DNA of 64,000 bases from Candidatus Woesearchaeota archaeon (lineage in GTDB: Archaea > Nanobdellota > Nanobdellia > Woesearchaeales > ARS49). Under the pieces are notes generated by a model. It did no database searches. It was not told where the DNA came from and was given only the letters and a program-made list of their open reading frames with translations. The DNA lies in the NCBI GenBank assembly GCA_030750765.1, contig JASMHM010000003.1, forward strand, positions 1 through 64,000, in the 5' to 3' direction. The first letter of the stretch is position 1; the number at the start of each line of letters is the position of its first letter. The position numbers were made by a program, and so were the translations under genes. Below, piece after piece: positions 44,689 through 52,464 of this stretch.

Positions 44689-45438
44689 ATGGCACGTTTA
44701 CTCATTTTCAGAGGAATCTCCCACGAAGGAAGGCAACTCCATCCTCCGCAGACCTTCTTTGTGCAAGAAGATAAGGATTTCACCTGCCAGCACGGAACGA
44801 TAGCAAAAGAAGAGCTAACAAAGCCTGATGGAAGCGTCATCAAGAGCAACATTGACAAAGAATTCATTTTACTAACACCCGACTTTGGGGACCTGCATGG
44901 CCGACTCAAGAAGGCCCCTCAAACCATCCCGCACAAGGATCTCGGAAGAATCATCGTCCAAACAGGCATGACTCGAGAAAGTGTTGTCGTGGATGCAGGA
45001 CTAGGAAGTGGGGCCCTAGCCATCCAGATGGCTAACACGTGCAAAGAAGTTATTGCCTACGAAAAAGAAGAAAAAACCATCAACGTAGCAAAGGACAACC
45101 TAACCTTTTGCAACACAAAAAACGTGACGATCAAACACCAAGACATCTACGAAGGTATTGACGAAACAAACGTAGACGTCATCACGCTAGACCTGCCAGA
45201 ACCCTGGAAAGTTGTGGCACACGCTGCCAAAGCCCTACGTCACGGAGGGTGGTTGGTAGCCTACAACCCAACTATAGGACAGATAGCCAAGTTTAATGAT
45301 GCACTTGGTGAAGCGTTCATGCACGAAAAGAACTTAGAGATCATCGAGCGTGCATGGGATGCTCACGGAAACATTCTCCGACCTAAGAAAACACCTATTG
45401 GTCACTCTGGCTTTTTGAGTTTTGCTCGGAAGGTATAA
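44689..45438 (+). CDS. trmI: tRNA (adenine-58-N1) methyltransferase TrmI
   Basis: 249 residues. SAM site VVVDAGLGSGALAI, active-site LDLPEPW, and the C-terminal RPKKTPIGHSGFLSFAR are TrmI family marks. It makes m1A58 (and m1A57 in some archaea) in the T loop. TATA-like CTTTATAA at about 44660-44667. It overlaps the convergent glycosyltransferase by 44 nt. Confidence 0.92.
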   Translation: MARLLIFRGISHEGRQLHPPQTFFVQEDKDFTCQHGTIAKEELTKPDGSVIKSNIDKEFILLTPDFGDLHGRLKKAPQTIPHKDLGRIIVQTGMTRESVVVDAGLGSGALAIQMANTCKEVIAYEKEEKTINVAKDNLTFCNTKNVTIKHQDIYEGIDETNVDVITLDLPEPWKVVAHAAKALRHGGWLVAYNPTIGQIAKFNDALGEAFMHEKNLEIIERAWDAHGNILRPKKTPIGHSGFLSFARKV

Positions 45439-46054
45439 AGTTCCAGGCTTGCTGGCCATAATGCTGGGTTTGCAAACCCTTCCACACCATTATCTTGGCA
45501 CCCATGTTTGCTGCCTTTCTGCAAAAATACCAGTCTTCAGAGAACACACGCACTTCACTACCTTGTCCGCCATCCTCAATATGGAAGCGAGGAGCCTGCA
45601 TGTTCCTTAGCCAATCTCCTGGCTTGATGAGTATGCAACCTGCACCTACCAAATCTGCAGGGAAAACCTCAGAGCAGGCTTCAACCTCTTTCAAAGTGAG
45701 ACTTGAAGCGTCAAACCCCTCCTTACCCATGGCGATGTTTGTTTGGTCTTTGTTACCCTTTAACATGACAATGCCTGCTAACATATCCGCCTTGCTCTCT
45801 TCAAGCTTTGCAATCATTTTTGGCAGCCAGTCAGGTTGGGGAAGTCCCACGTCTGCATCCAACAACAAGATGTAGTCAGGAGATTGCTTTAGGGCATCCA
45901 CCATCAACGTGTTTCGACTTCTCGTCAACAAACTCCCCGTACGGAAGTTACATCGCACGTCAGCGTGCTGGTACGCGTTGAATATAGCGGCAAAATAAGG
46001 AATACTTACGTGGCCATCATACGCAGGTGTTGATACCACCACTACAGGTTTCAT
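45395..46054 (-). CDS. GT-A fold glycosyltransferase-like protein
   Basis: 219 residues. VVVVSTPAYDGHVSIPY, LTRSRNTLMVDAL, and YILLLDADVGLPQPDW with a DAD motif fit the GT-A fold of Anp1/GT2-related enzymes. FSEDWYFCRKAANMG resembles the catalytic acceptor region (ED). No membrane helix. Donor and acceptor unknown. The ATG is followed by typical sequence for this class. Confidence 0.72.
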   Translation of the reverse strand: MKPVVVVSTPAYDGHVSIPYFAAIFNAYQHADVRCNFRTGSLLTRSRNTLMVDALKQSPDYILLLDADVGLPQPDWLPKMIAKLEESKADMLAGIVMLKGNKDQTNIAMGKEGFDASSLTLKEVEACSEVFPADLVGAGCILIKPGDWLRNMQAPRFHIEDGGQGSEVRVFSEDWYFCRKAANMGAKIMVWKGLQTQHYGQQAWNFIPSEQNSKSQSDQ

Positions 46055-46078
46055 ATGCGTATGAAGAATGCCTGCCTT

Positions 46079-47272
46079 TTAAGGTTTCTTTAATCCGAAG
46101 AGTCTCGAAATGCTGCCCATGAAGGTATTGTTCACGAACTGCAAAAGCACATCCAAGAATCCTTGGACGTACAACAGGTAGATGATGATGACTATGATGG
46201 CCATCAACGGCCAAAGCATTGGCCAAGTGATAAACCAAAAGAACAACCATAGACCATGATCTGTCGTGCTAGGAGCGCGGATAGGAGAGGGTGCGATGGC
46301 AGGTGCTGCAGGTATGGCCTCGGCTACGTTCTCCAGTGCCGTGTCAGGAGCGGCAAGCGCAACAGGCGCGCTCACTTCTTGTGGCGGCTCCTCAAAGTTG
46401 GGCAGGGTAATAATGGGCAAGAAGCCTTCTTCAGGTGGAAGGATCTCTGGCGTCTCTATCGCACTGGGCGGCAGCGAGCGAAGTACAGGAAGGTCTGCAA
46501 GTTCGTCTGCGTCTGGCGTGTCAGTATCTGGATCACTAAATGCTAAGTCGTTGGACGTGTCAGGAACAGCCGCCGGCTCTTCTGCAGGCTGCGTGATCGC
46601 AGGTGTCGCAGTCACTTCAGGAGCTGGCTCAGCAGCAGGTTGTGGAGTTACTACAGGAGCAGGTTCTGGCGCTACAGGAGCTGGTTGTGGAGACGGTGCA
46701 GGAGCAGGGTCTTGGACCGGCGGAGATGAGACAACAGGATCGGGTACGGGTACAGTTGACTCGGGAACAACTGGTTCAGGATCCACAATAGGCTCTACGA
46801 ATGGTTCGGGTACTTGGGTTGGAGTTTCAGGAATGACAGGCTCAGCAGGTTCTAAGGTTGCGGAATTGGGAAGGGTTACTGGATTTTCAGGGAGAACCTC
46901 TTCTATCTCCTCTGCCAAGTCATCCGCCTCTTCTAGAGGCTCCTCTTCCACAGGCTCAAGCGGTTCGGGTAAGTCGAGAACCGGTTCTTGACTGCTTATC
47001 AACACTTGCTCGCCAACAACTTTGGTTTGGATGAATAGGGCAGAGATGGCCTGCTCCATGTTGGTGAGGGCACGTGCCTTGGGTAGTTTGGGGAATCGCT
47101 TGAGTTTTTTCTCCAAATCTCGAGCGTCCTTGTCCAAGTTTTTCAAGCGTTTTTCTTGTGCTTTGAATGATTTGTGTCTTTTGACCTCTTTCTTCACTTC
47201 TTTCAAGCACTTTTGCAAGCGATCAACATACTTTTCTAGATCTTTTTTTGGTGAGTTGGGTACCTGTCTCAC
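46079..47272 (-). CDS. Membrane protein with Pro/Glu-rich stalk, probably C-terminal part of a split gene
   Basis: 397 residues by the track, but its GTG start lies 50 nt inside the upstream ORF and has no promoter. Layout: basic coiled coil (about 1-75), long Pro/Glu/Ala/Val stalk (about 95-330), one or two membrane helices (LWLFFWFITWPMLWPLMAIIVIIIYLLY) and a short amphipathic end. The coiled coil continues the helix that ends the upstream ORF if the frame shifts at a run of seven A (47243-47249). I judge the two ORFs to be one gene. Confidence 0.6.
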   Translation of the reverse strand: MRQVPNSPKKDLEKYVDRLQKCLKEVKKEVKRHKSFKAQEKRLKNLDKDARDLEKKLKRFPKLPKARALTNMEQAISALFIQTKVVGEQVLISSQEPVLDLPEPLEPVEEEPLEEADDLAEEIEEVLPENPVTLPNSATLEPAEPVIPETPTQVPEPFVEPIVDPEPVVPESTVPVPDPVVSSPPVQDPAPAPSPQPAPVAPEPAPVVTPQPAAEPAPEVTATPAITQPAEEPAAVPDTSNDLAFSDPDTDTPDADELADLPVLRSLPPSAIETPEILPPEEGFLPIITLPNFEEPPQEVSAPVALAAPDTALENVAEAIPAAPAIAPSPIRAPSTTDHGLWLFFWFITWPMLWPLMAIIVIIIYLLYVQGFLDVLLQFVNNTFMGSISRLFGLKKP

Positions 47273-47744
47273 AGTATGCTTGCATCACGGTTACTAAGGC
47301 AGGTGGTTGAGGAACGTTGACTATGCTCACGTCGAGATTCACCACTGCTTCTACTGTGGCACGCAAGTCATCATCAAGAGCAAAAATCTCTGCCTCGGAC
47401 GCGCGAAGAGACATCTCACGTGAACGCTGACGCACTCTTTCAATGCGTTCCCCTAAGAAGTTGAGCTCTCTTTCAAAAGCATCATCCAAGTCGGGAGGCA
47501 AGTCTGCTCTCCGTACGCGAGAACGCATGACATTGACGCATGCTTTCGCTTTTTGTGCACGAGTGACGAGAATCTTACCGTCGCCAGGATTGCGGAAAAC
47601 CAGCGGATCAGGGATGCTACATACGGTATCTTGTTGGTGATTACGACCAAAAGCAGGCGCAAAGCCCGTCATGGACGCATCTGTCATGATGAGCATGGTT
47701 GCTACTGCAAGAACCAGCGTCAGATACATGTGGTGCTTGACCAT
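47223..47744 (-). CDS. Signal-anchor protein with Thr-Gly motif, probably N-terminal part of a split gene
   Basis: 173 residues from the ATG at 47744, 28 nt below a TTTATATATG box near 47769-47778; the track start 47801 precedes the predicted transcript. The N-terminus MVKHHMYLTLVLAVATMLIM is followed by DASMTGFAPAFG, the Thr-Gly anchor motif shared with five other proteins here. Then come two conserved-looking Cys and a coiled coil. It probably continues into the ORF at 46079 by a frame change. Confidence 0.65.
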   Translation of the reverse strand: MVKHHMYLTLVLAVATMLIMTDASMTGFAPAFGRNHQQDTVCSIPDPLVFRNPGDGKILVTRAQKAKACVNVMRSRVRRADLPPDLDDAFERELNFLGERIERVRQRSREMSLRASEAEIFALDDDLRATVEAVVNLDVSIVNVPQPPALVTVMQAYCETGTQLTKKRSRKVC

Positions 47745-47834
47745 ATAAGTCGAGACTAGGGGTGTCCGTTTATATATGTTTACCAAAATTCGCTTATCCA
47801 AAGTTTTTTAAAATACGGGCGGTTGCGGACTGCC

Positions 47835-49421
47835 ATGGCAAAAGTTGTCGCAGAAAAATTGGCCACAAAGCACAAAGAAGTCAGTGTTGCTGAATTCTTT
47901 GAACGCAACAGACACTTGCTAGGCTTTGACAACAAACGCAAGGCATTGCTGACTGTTGTTAAGGAAGCGGTAGACAACGCTATCGACGCCTGTGAAGAGG
48001 CAAAAACCATGCCTGAAGTCAAGGTAGACATCATTGAGATGAGTGAAGATCGCTTCAGGGTCATCGTGGAAGATAACGGTCCAGGCATCGTAAAAAAGCA
48101 AATTCCTAACATTTTTGCCAAATTGCTGTACGGAAGCAAGTTCCACACCATGAAACAGAGCCGAGGCCAGCAAGGAATAGGAATTTCCGCAGCAGTGCTG
48201 TACTCACAACTCACAACAGGAAGACCTGCCAAGATCGTCTCTAAAATATCTAAAAGCCATGACGCACATTACTACGAATTACACATTGATACACGAACAA
48301 ACAAGCCAGAAATCGTCAAAGAAGAGGTCATAAAGTGGAAGAAGGATAGAGGTACTAAGATAGAACTGGATATCGAGGCCAGCTACCAAAAAGGGGACCA
48401 AAGTGTGGATGCCTACATCAGGAGTACCGCAATAGTGAATCCCCATGTCAGCATAGTCTACACCAACCCTAAAGCTGAACAATTCGTGATGGCAAGAGTG
48501 GCAGAAAACCTTCCTAAAGAGGCAAAAGCCATCAAACCCCACCCCTACGGAGTGGAATTAGGCATCTTATTGAAGATGGTCAGAAATTCTGACTCTAGAA
48601 GCGCCCAGAGCTTCCTTACCAACGAGTTTTCAAGAGTGGGACCTGGAACAGCCAAAGAGATACTCTTCAAGTCAGGAATAAAACCTGCAACAAAACCTAA
48701 AGATCTAGCCCTCCCCCACGTCGAGGCCATGATGAAAGCCATCAAAGACACCAAAATCATAGCTCCACCAACGGATTGCATCGTTCCTATAGGGAGAGAA
48801 TTGTTAGAAAAAGGACTCAAAAAAGAGGTTAATGCAGAATTCTACTCCAGCGTCAGTCGAAGCCCGCAAGTGTATCGCGGTATTCCTTTTGTTGTAGAAG
48901 CAGGCATCGCCTACGGAGGAGAGCAACCCGCAGATAAGAGTGCCAAACTCCTACGATTTGCCAACAGAGTACCATTATTATTCCAACAGAGTGGAGGGGC
49001 CAGTTTCAAAAGTGTGGTGCAAACAAATTGGAGAAGCTACGGCATGAACCAAAGTTCAGGCAGTTTGCCTCAAGGACCCATCACGATCGTTATACACATG
49101 GCAAGCGTGTGGCCACCTTTTACGTCAGAAGCCAAAGAAGCCCTAGCGCACTATCCAGAAATCATCAAGGAAATGAAGCTAGCCTTGCAAGAAGCAGGTA
49201 GACAAGTAGGCATCTACGTGAACAAACAAAAGCGTGCCAAGCAAGAACAAGAACGAGTTAACATTTTCGAGAACTACATTCCCGAAGTCGCAGCATCCCT
49301 CAACAGGCTCACCGGCAAAAGCAAGGAAGGGATTGTAAAAAACATGCGCGTGATGTTGAAAAAATCCAAAGAATTCATTGAAGCAAACAAAAAAACACTC
49401 AAAGGAGAAGTAGATGAATAA
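47835..49421 (+). CDS. top6B: DNA topoisomerase VI subunit B
   Basis: 528 residues from the ATG at 47835, 27 nt below TTTTAAA (47805-47811). GHKL ATPase motifs are EAVDNAIDAC, VEDNGPGI and SRGQQGIGISAAVLY; an H2TH domain and a transducer domain follow. With subunit A it forms a type IIB topoisomerase that relaxes and decatenates DNA. It overlaps subunit A by 8 nt. Confidence 0.97.
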   Translation: MAKVVAEKLATKHKEVSVAEFFERNRHLLGFDNKRKALLTVVKEAVDNAIDACEEAKTMPEVKVDIIEMSEDRFRVIVEDNGPGIVKKQIPNIFAKLLYGSKFHTMKQSRGQQGIGISAAVLYSQLTTGRPAKIVSKISKSHDAHYYELHIDTRTNKPEIVKEEVIKWKKDRGTKIELDIEASYQKGDQSVDAYIRSTAIVNPHVSIVYTNPKAEQFVMARVAENLPKEAKAIKPHPYGVELGILLKMVRNSDSRSAQSFLTNEFSRVGPGTAKEILFKSGIKPATKPKDLALPHVEAMMKAIKDTKIIAPPTDCIVPIGRELLEKGLKKEVNAEFYSSVSRSPQVYRGIPFVVEAGIAYGGEQPADKSAKLLRFANRVPLLFQQSGGASFKSVVQTNWRSYGMNQSSGSLPQGPITIVIHMASVWPPFTSEAKEALAHYPEIIKEMKLALQEAGRQVGIYVNKQKRAKQEQERVNIFENYIPEVAASLNRLTGKSKEGIVKNMRVMLKKSKEFIEANKKTLKGEVDE

Positions 49422-50490
49422 GACAAGAAAAGCGATCGTGGACTTAGGACAAGATCTGGTAAAAAAAATCGAAAAGAAAAAACAACCACAGATCATCGTA
49501 CCAGTACGCGCGCTATCCAACGTCATCTACAACAGGAAAACAAAACAACTAGAATTAGGTAATAAAAAATCAGAAAGACAGTTCTTTAACGTTGCCCATG
49601 CTAAAAAATTCTTGCAAACCTTAGAGATAGCCGCCATCAGCAAAGAGCTCATGGAAGAGACCAAGCACGCGAGCTTGCGAGACGTCTTCTACATGGCCAA
49701 ACGCACCATCCCGAATACCGACACGAATATCGTCGACGAACAAAGCGAAAGTGACAAGGCCATAGAAGATTTGGAATTGATCACTGGCGGAAGTAGAGAG
49801 CAGTTACATGTTAACGCTAACAAGAACGGAAGTGTTGCAGGAAAAGTCACCATTGTTGACAAAGGAGACACCATCCAATGGGATAAGATGGGAAGTGGAG
49901 GTTGGAGCATACCCTCCAACGTTGAAGAGATAAAGTTCAAGAAAATGCAAGCAAAATATGTTCTGTACATGGAAAAAGCAGCCGTGTGGGAAAGATTGCA
50001 TGAGGACAAATTCTGGGAAAAACACAAATGCATCATCATGAGCTCACAAGGACAGACCACCCGAGGAATTAGGAGGTTGTTGCAACGATTGAGCAGCGAA
50101 CACAAGCTCCCCATCTACGTCCTGGCAGACTTTGACCCGTACGGAGTGTACATCTACTCCGTCATCAAGTACGGAAGCATCAACCTTGCGCACATGAGCG
50201 GCAAGATGAGCATTCCAAGTGTAAGATTCCTGGGCATCACAGCAGACGACATCATAAAATACGATCTCAAAAAACATTTTATCAAGCTCAAAGACATCGA
50301 CATCGCACGCTTGAAGCAAATTGGAAATTATGAATGGTTCAAAGACAACAAACCATGGCAACGCCAGTTCAAGATGATGAAAGACTTCGGCGCCAAAGCA
50401 GAAATCCAAGCCCTGAGCAGCAGAGGCATCAGCTTTATTTCTGAAAAATATCTTCCAGAGAAGATCAAAAAGAACGAAGTGATCGACTAA
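49414..50490 (+). CDS. top6A: DNA topoisomerase VI subunit A
   Basis: 358 residues. The winged-helix part holds the catalytic Tyr in SLRDVFYMAKR, and the TOPRIM domain has VLADFDPYGVYIYSVIKYG for metal binding. It is the Spo11 homolog that cuts both DNA strands. It is coupled to top6B by overlap. The next gene has its own TATA box. Confidence 0.97.
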   Translation: MNKTRKAIVDLGQDLVKKIEKKKQPQIIVPVRALSNVIYNRKTKQLELGNKKSERQFFNVAHAKKFLQTLEIAAISKELMEETKHASLRDVFYMAKRTIPNTDTNIVDEQSESDKAIEDLELITGGSREQLHVNANKNGSVAGKVTIVDKGDTIQWDKMGSGGWSIPSNVEEIKFKKMQAKYVLYMEKAAVWERLHEDKFWEKHKCIIMSSQGQTTRGIRRLLQRLSSEHKLPIYVLADFDPYGVYIYSVIKYGSINLAHMSGKMSIPSVRFLGITADDIIKYDLKKHFIKLKDIDIARLKQIGNYEWFKDNKPWQRQFKMMKDFGAKAEIQALSSRGISFISEKYLPEKIKKNEVID

Positions 50491-50523
50491 AGACTTAAAT
50501 ATTCTAAGTGTTGATCGAACCGC

Positions 50524-51774
50524 ATGGGTAAGCACGAAACCTCAGTTCTTGCAATCGTCGCCATTGTTACCATAGCAACGATAGGCCTTCAGGTAGACAC
50601 CCAACTTACCGGGCACAACACCTTCGCTGACTACGCCACCCTTTCAGACTACTGTCCTCAACCCAAACAAATAGATACTGATTGTTTTGATAGCTGCTCA
50701 GACTGTGGTGAACCACCCGTGAATACGTGTGAAGAAGAGTTTATGGACTGCTACGAATGCGGAGAGTCACCTTTGAACATGTGCGAGCCAGATATGGGCT
50801 GCTACGAGTGTGTCATGGCACCCGAAAACAACTGCATGGACCAATACACGGAGTGCTCAATGTCTTGCCCTGTGGCAGAGTACGAACCGTGCTGGATGAA
50901 CCCAGATCCAGAAGACATGGATGGTTGCCACGACCGCAACCAACAACGGGCAGAGGCTGCGAATCGCCAGTGTAATAGAATCATGGAAGGTTGCGACAGG
51001 GAAAACGAAGCCTGCGAGCAGGCTGCGCAAGAGGCTCAGGATAGACATAACGAACACTGCACGAGGGTTTCTGAAGGCTGCATGCCAGAGGAAGCAGACT
51101 GCGAGCTCGCCGCACAGCAAGAACAAGAAGAACACAACCGGCAGTGTCAAGAACAGTCTGATGAATGTCAGCGACAGAAAGACCAGTGCAATCACGATCA
51201 CAACAGCGCAACTAACGCGTACAACGACCGTTGCACAGCCAAAGCTAGAGAATGCACAGAACAGTGCTGTGGCTGCAATGAAGACACAACCGAATGTGGG
51301 GATACCTGCTGTGGAAACGGAGAAGTCTGCAATAACGGGGAGTGCGAGCCCGGCTGTCCGAGAACAGACGCAGATGGAAACAGGGTGAAAAAATGTGGTC
51401 AAGGATCCGGACTTGCCTGCTGCATACGAAGAGACTCTAATTGTGAGATCGTGTACGGTCAAGGCACCTGCATGGCAAAAAATGGTTGCATGGTTAAGTA
51501 TGTCAGCGTCCCTAGTACAAATATTCGATCAGCCATTTCTGCGGAAGCAGAAGACGTTGGTGAAGTTACCCGAGGCACACCCGTATACGTTAAAAGTGGC
51601 GGTAACAGGTACTGGTTTGAAGTGTTCACCGACCGAAAATGCACAAACTCCGCAGGATTCATGTACTTTACCAAACTCGTTAACGAACCGCCAAGAGATG
51701 TAGGCGAACACCCGGCATACGGCGGCGGAATAGAAACCTCAGATCTCGAAACCGGCGGCGCAATTAGAGGATAA
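50524..51774 (+). CDS. Large cysteine-rich signal-anchor protein with SH3-like C-terminus
   Basis: 416 residues. N-terminal anchor MGKHETSVLAIVAIVTIATI followed by DTQLTGHN (the Thr-Gly motif). Next come three short units of about 19 residues with C-x2-C-x7-C-x6-C spacing (DCYECGESPLNMCEPDMGC). Then a helical region with C-x14-C-x6-C-x6-C repeated about three and a half times, period 29. Then a disulfide-type knot (CCGNGEVCNNGECEPGC) and a bacterial SH3-like domain at the end. It should be extracellular and highly cross-linked. TATA-like TTAAATATT at about 50494-50502. Confidence 0.7.
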   Translation: MGKHETSVLAIVAIVTIATIGLQVDTQLTGHNTFADYATLSDYCPQPKQIDTDCFDSCSDCGEPPVNTCEEEFMDCYECGESPLNMCEPDMGCYECVMAPENNCMDQYTECSMSCPVAEYEPCWMNPDPEDMDGCHDRNQQRAEAANRQCNRIMEGCDRENEACEQAAQEAQDRHNEHCTRVSEGCMPEEADCELAAQQEQEEHNRQCQEQSDECQRQKDQCNHDHNSATNAYNDRCTAKARECTEQCCGCNEDTTECGDTCCGNGEVCNNGECEPGCPRTDADGNRVKKCGQGSGLACCIRRDSNCEIVYGQGTCMAKNGCMVKYVSVPSTNIRSAISAEAEDVGEVTRGTPVYVKSGGNRYWFEVFTDRKCTNSAGFMYFTKLVNEPPRDVGEHPAYGGGIETSDLETGGAIRG

Positions 51775-51784
51775 TTCTAAAAAA

Positions 51785-51874
51785 CGCGCCCGCAGGGATT
51801 CGAACCCTGGACCTACTGCTCTCTTCAACGTATTGTAGAAGGCAGTCGCTCTATCCAGGCTGAGCTACGGGCGC
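51785..51874 (-). tRNA. tRNA-Arg (UCU) with a 15-nt intron
   Basis: Minus strand. Acceptor GCGCCCG/CGGGCGC and D, anticodon (ACTGC/GCAGT) and T arms all pair. The anticodon loop CTTCTA|A is interrupted after position 37 by CAATACGTTGAAGAG (51821-51835). CTTC pairs with GAAG between two 3-nt bulges (TAC, AGA), a textbook bulge-helix-bulge for the archaeal splicing endonuclease. The spliced loop CTTCTAA gives anticodon UCU. Length 90 nt, mature 75. Confidence 0.95.
51821..51835 (-). other. Canonical BHB intron in tRNA-Arg(UCU)
   Basis: 15 nt between positions 37 and 38. The four-pair central helix CTTC/GAAG with three-base bulges on each side defines the cleavage points. Confidence 0.9.
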
Positions 51875-52010
51875 ACATCTACGTCTAATGTCATCATTTT
51901 GTTTAAAAATGTATCCACCAAGTCCTTCTTGGAGGACCAGAGAACCCAAGAACCACTATCACGCCCCTGCCCAAACGTTTTTAAGCAACACGCTTCCTAA
52001 GAAGACTATT

Positions 52011-52083
52011 GCGGAGGTACCCAAGCGGCTAAGGGGAGCGCCTGCAGAGCGTTTATTCGGGGGTTCGAGTCCCTCTCTCCGCT
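52011..52083 (+). tRNA. tRNA-Cys (GCA)
   Basis: Acceptor GCGGAGG with TCTCCGC (one G-U), D arm CCC/GGG, anticodon stem AGCGC/GCGTT, loop CTGCAGA giving anticodon GCA, 5-nt variable loop, T loop TTCGAGT, discriminator U as expected for Cys. A TTTTTAA box lies about 30 nt upstream. Confidence 0.92.
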
Positions 52084-52124
52084 TTTACATCAACTTTTTA
52101 TAGTATAGACCATCTCGTAACGGC

Positions 52125-52178
52125 ATGATGACTAGCAGACAGCAGATGTTGTTGTTATTGCTAGTTGCACTACTATAA
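52125..52178 (+). CDS. Putative 17-residue Leu-rich leader peptide
   Basis: ATG is 26 nt below TTTTTATAG (52094-52102), so it is predicted leaderless. It reads MMTSRQQMLLLLLVALL then TAA, with a run of Leu codons. The stop codon lies inside a long hairpin. It may be a leader peptide that senses Leu, a small membrane peptide, or the stump of a signal-anchor gene, since the frame continues readable after TAA for 14 codons. Confidence 0.4.
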   Translation: MMTSRQQMLLLLLVALL

Positions 52179-52209
52179 GTGAATCCCAAGGTTGAGGGGT
52201 TCACTATAG
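52173..52209 (+). promoter_or_regulatory. Hairpin overlapping the stop codon of the 17-codon ORF
   Basis: CTATA-A-GTGAATCCC pairs with GGGGTTCAC-TATAG: 14 base pairs with one bulged A and an 8-nt loop (AAGGTTGA). It includes the TAA of the leader ORF. A downstream ORF at 52249 starts with a Shine-Dalgarno-like GGGAG, so the hairpin could control it. Confidence 0.5.
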
Positions 52210-52248
52210 ACAGAATTCTTTAGCCTTGTTTTCACGGGAGAAAAAACA

Positions 52249-52464
52249 ATGGAAAACTATGAAAGCCCAGGAACGATAGACATAACTACAGGAAGAAGAG
52301 TGGACGTAGAGGAAATGAGAGCGCGAGCGCCAATCTTCAAGGCAGACAGTTGTGGCATGCCAGACCTGAACAAAGGCAACAGGGTTGCGTACACGGGAAA
52401 TATTGTTACAGATACGTCAGCCAGTGATTGTACTCCGGATTCCGACCGTGAACAAGATCCATGA
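52249..52464 (+). CDS. Small protein, unknown
   Basis: 71 residues, polar, with two Cys (ADSCGMPDLNKG, ASDC). Preceded by GGGAG at 52236-52240 with 8-nt spacing, unusual in this mainly leaderless genome. It overlaps the convergent ilvE 3' end by 59 nt, which lowers confidence. No family recognised. Confidence 0.4.
   Translation: MENYESPGTIDITTGRRVDVEEMRARAPIFKADSCGMPDLNKGNRVAYTGNIVTDTSASDCTPDSDREQDP

Noticed and set aside
46266-46991. Plus-strand 241-residue Gly/Ser/Thr-rich ORF
   Set aside because: It is the antisense shadow of the Pro/Glu-rich stalk of the minus-strand membrane protein.
52011-52083. tRNA-Leu or tRNA-Ser
   Set aside because: The variable loop is only 5 nt and the anticodon reads GCA with U discriminator, so tRNA-Cys.
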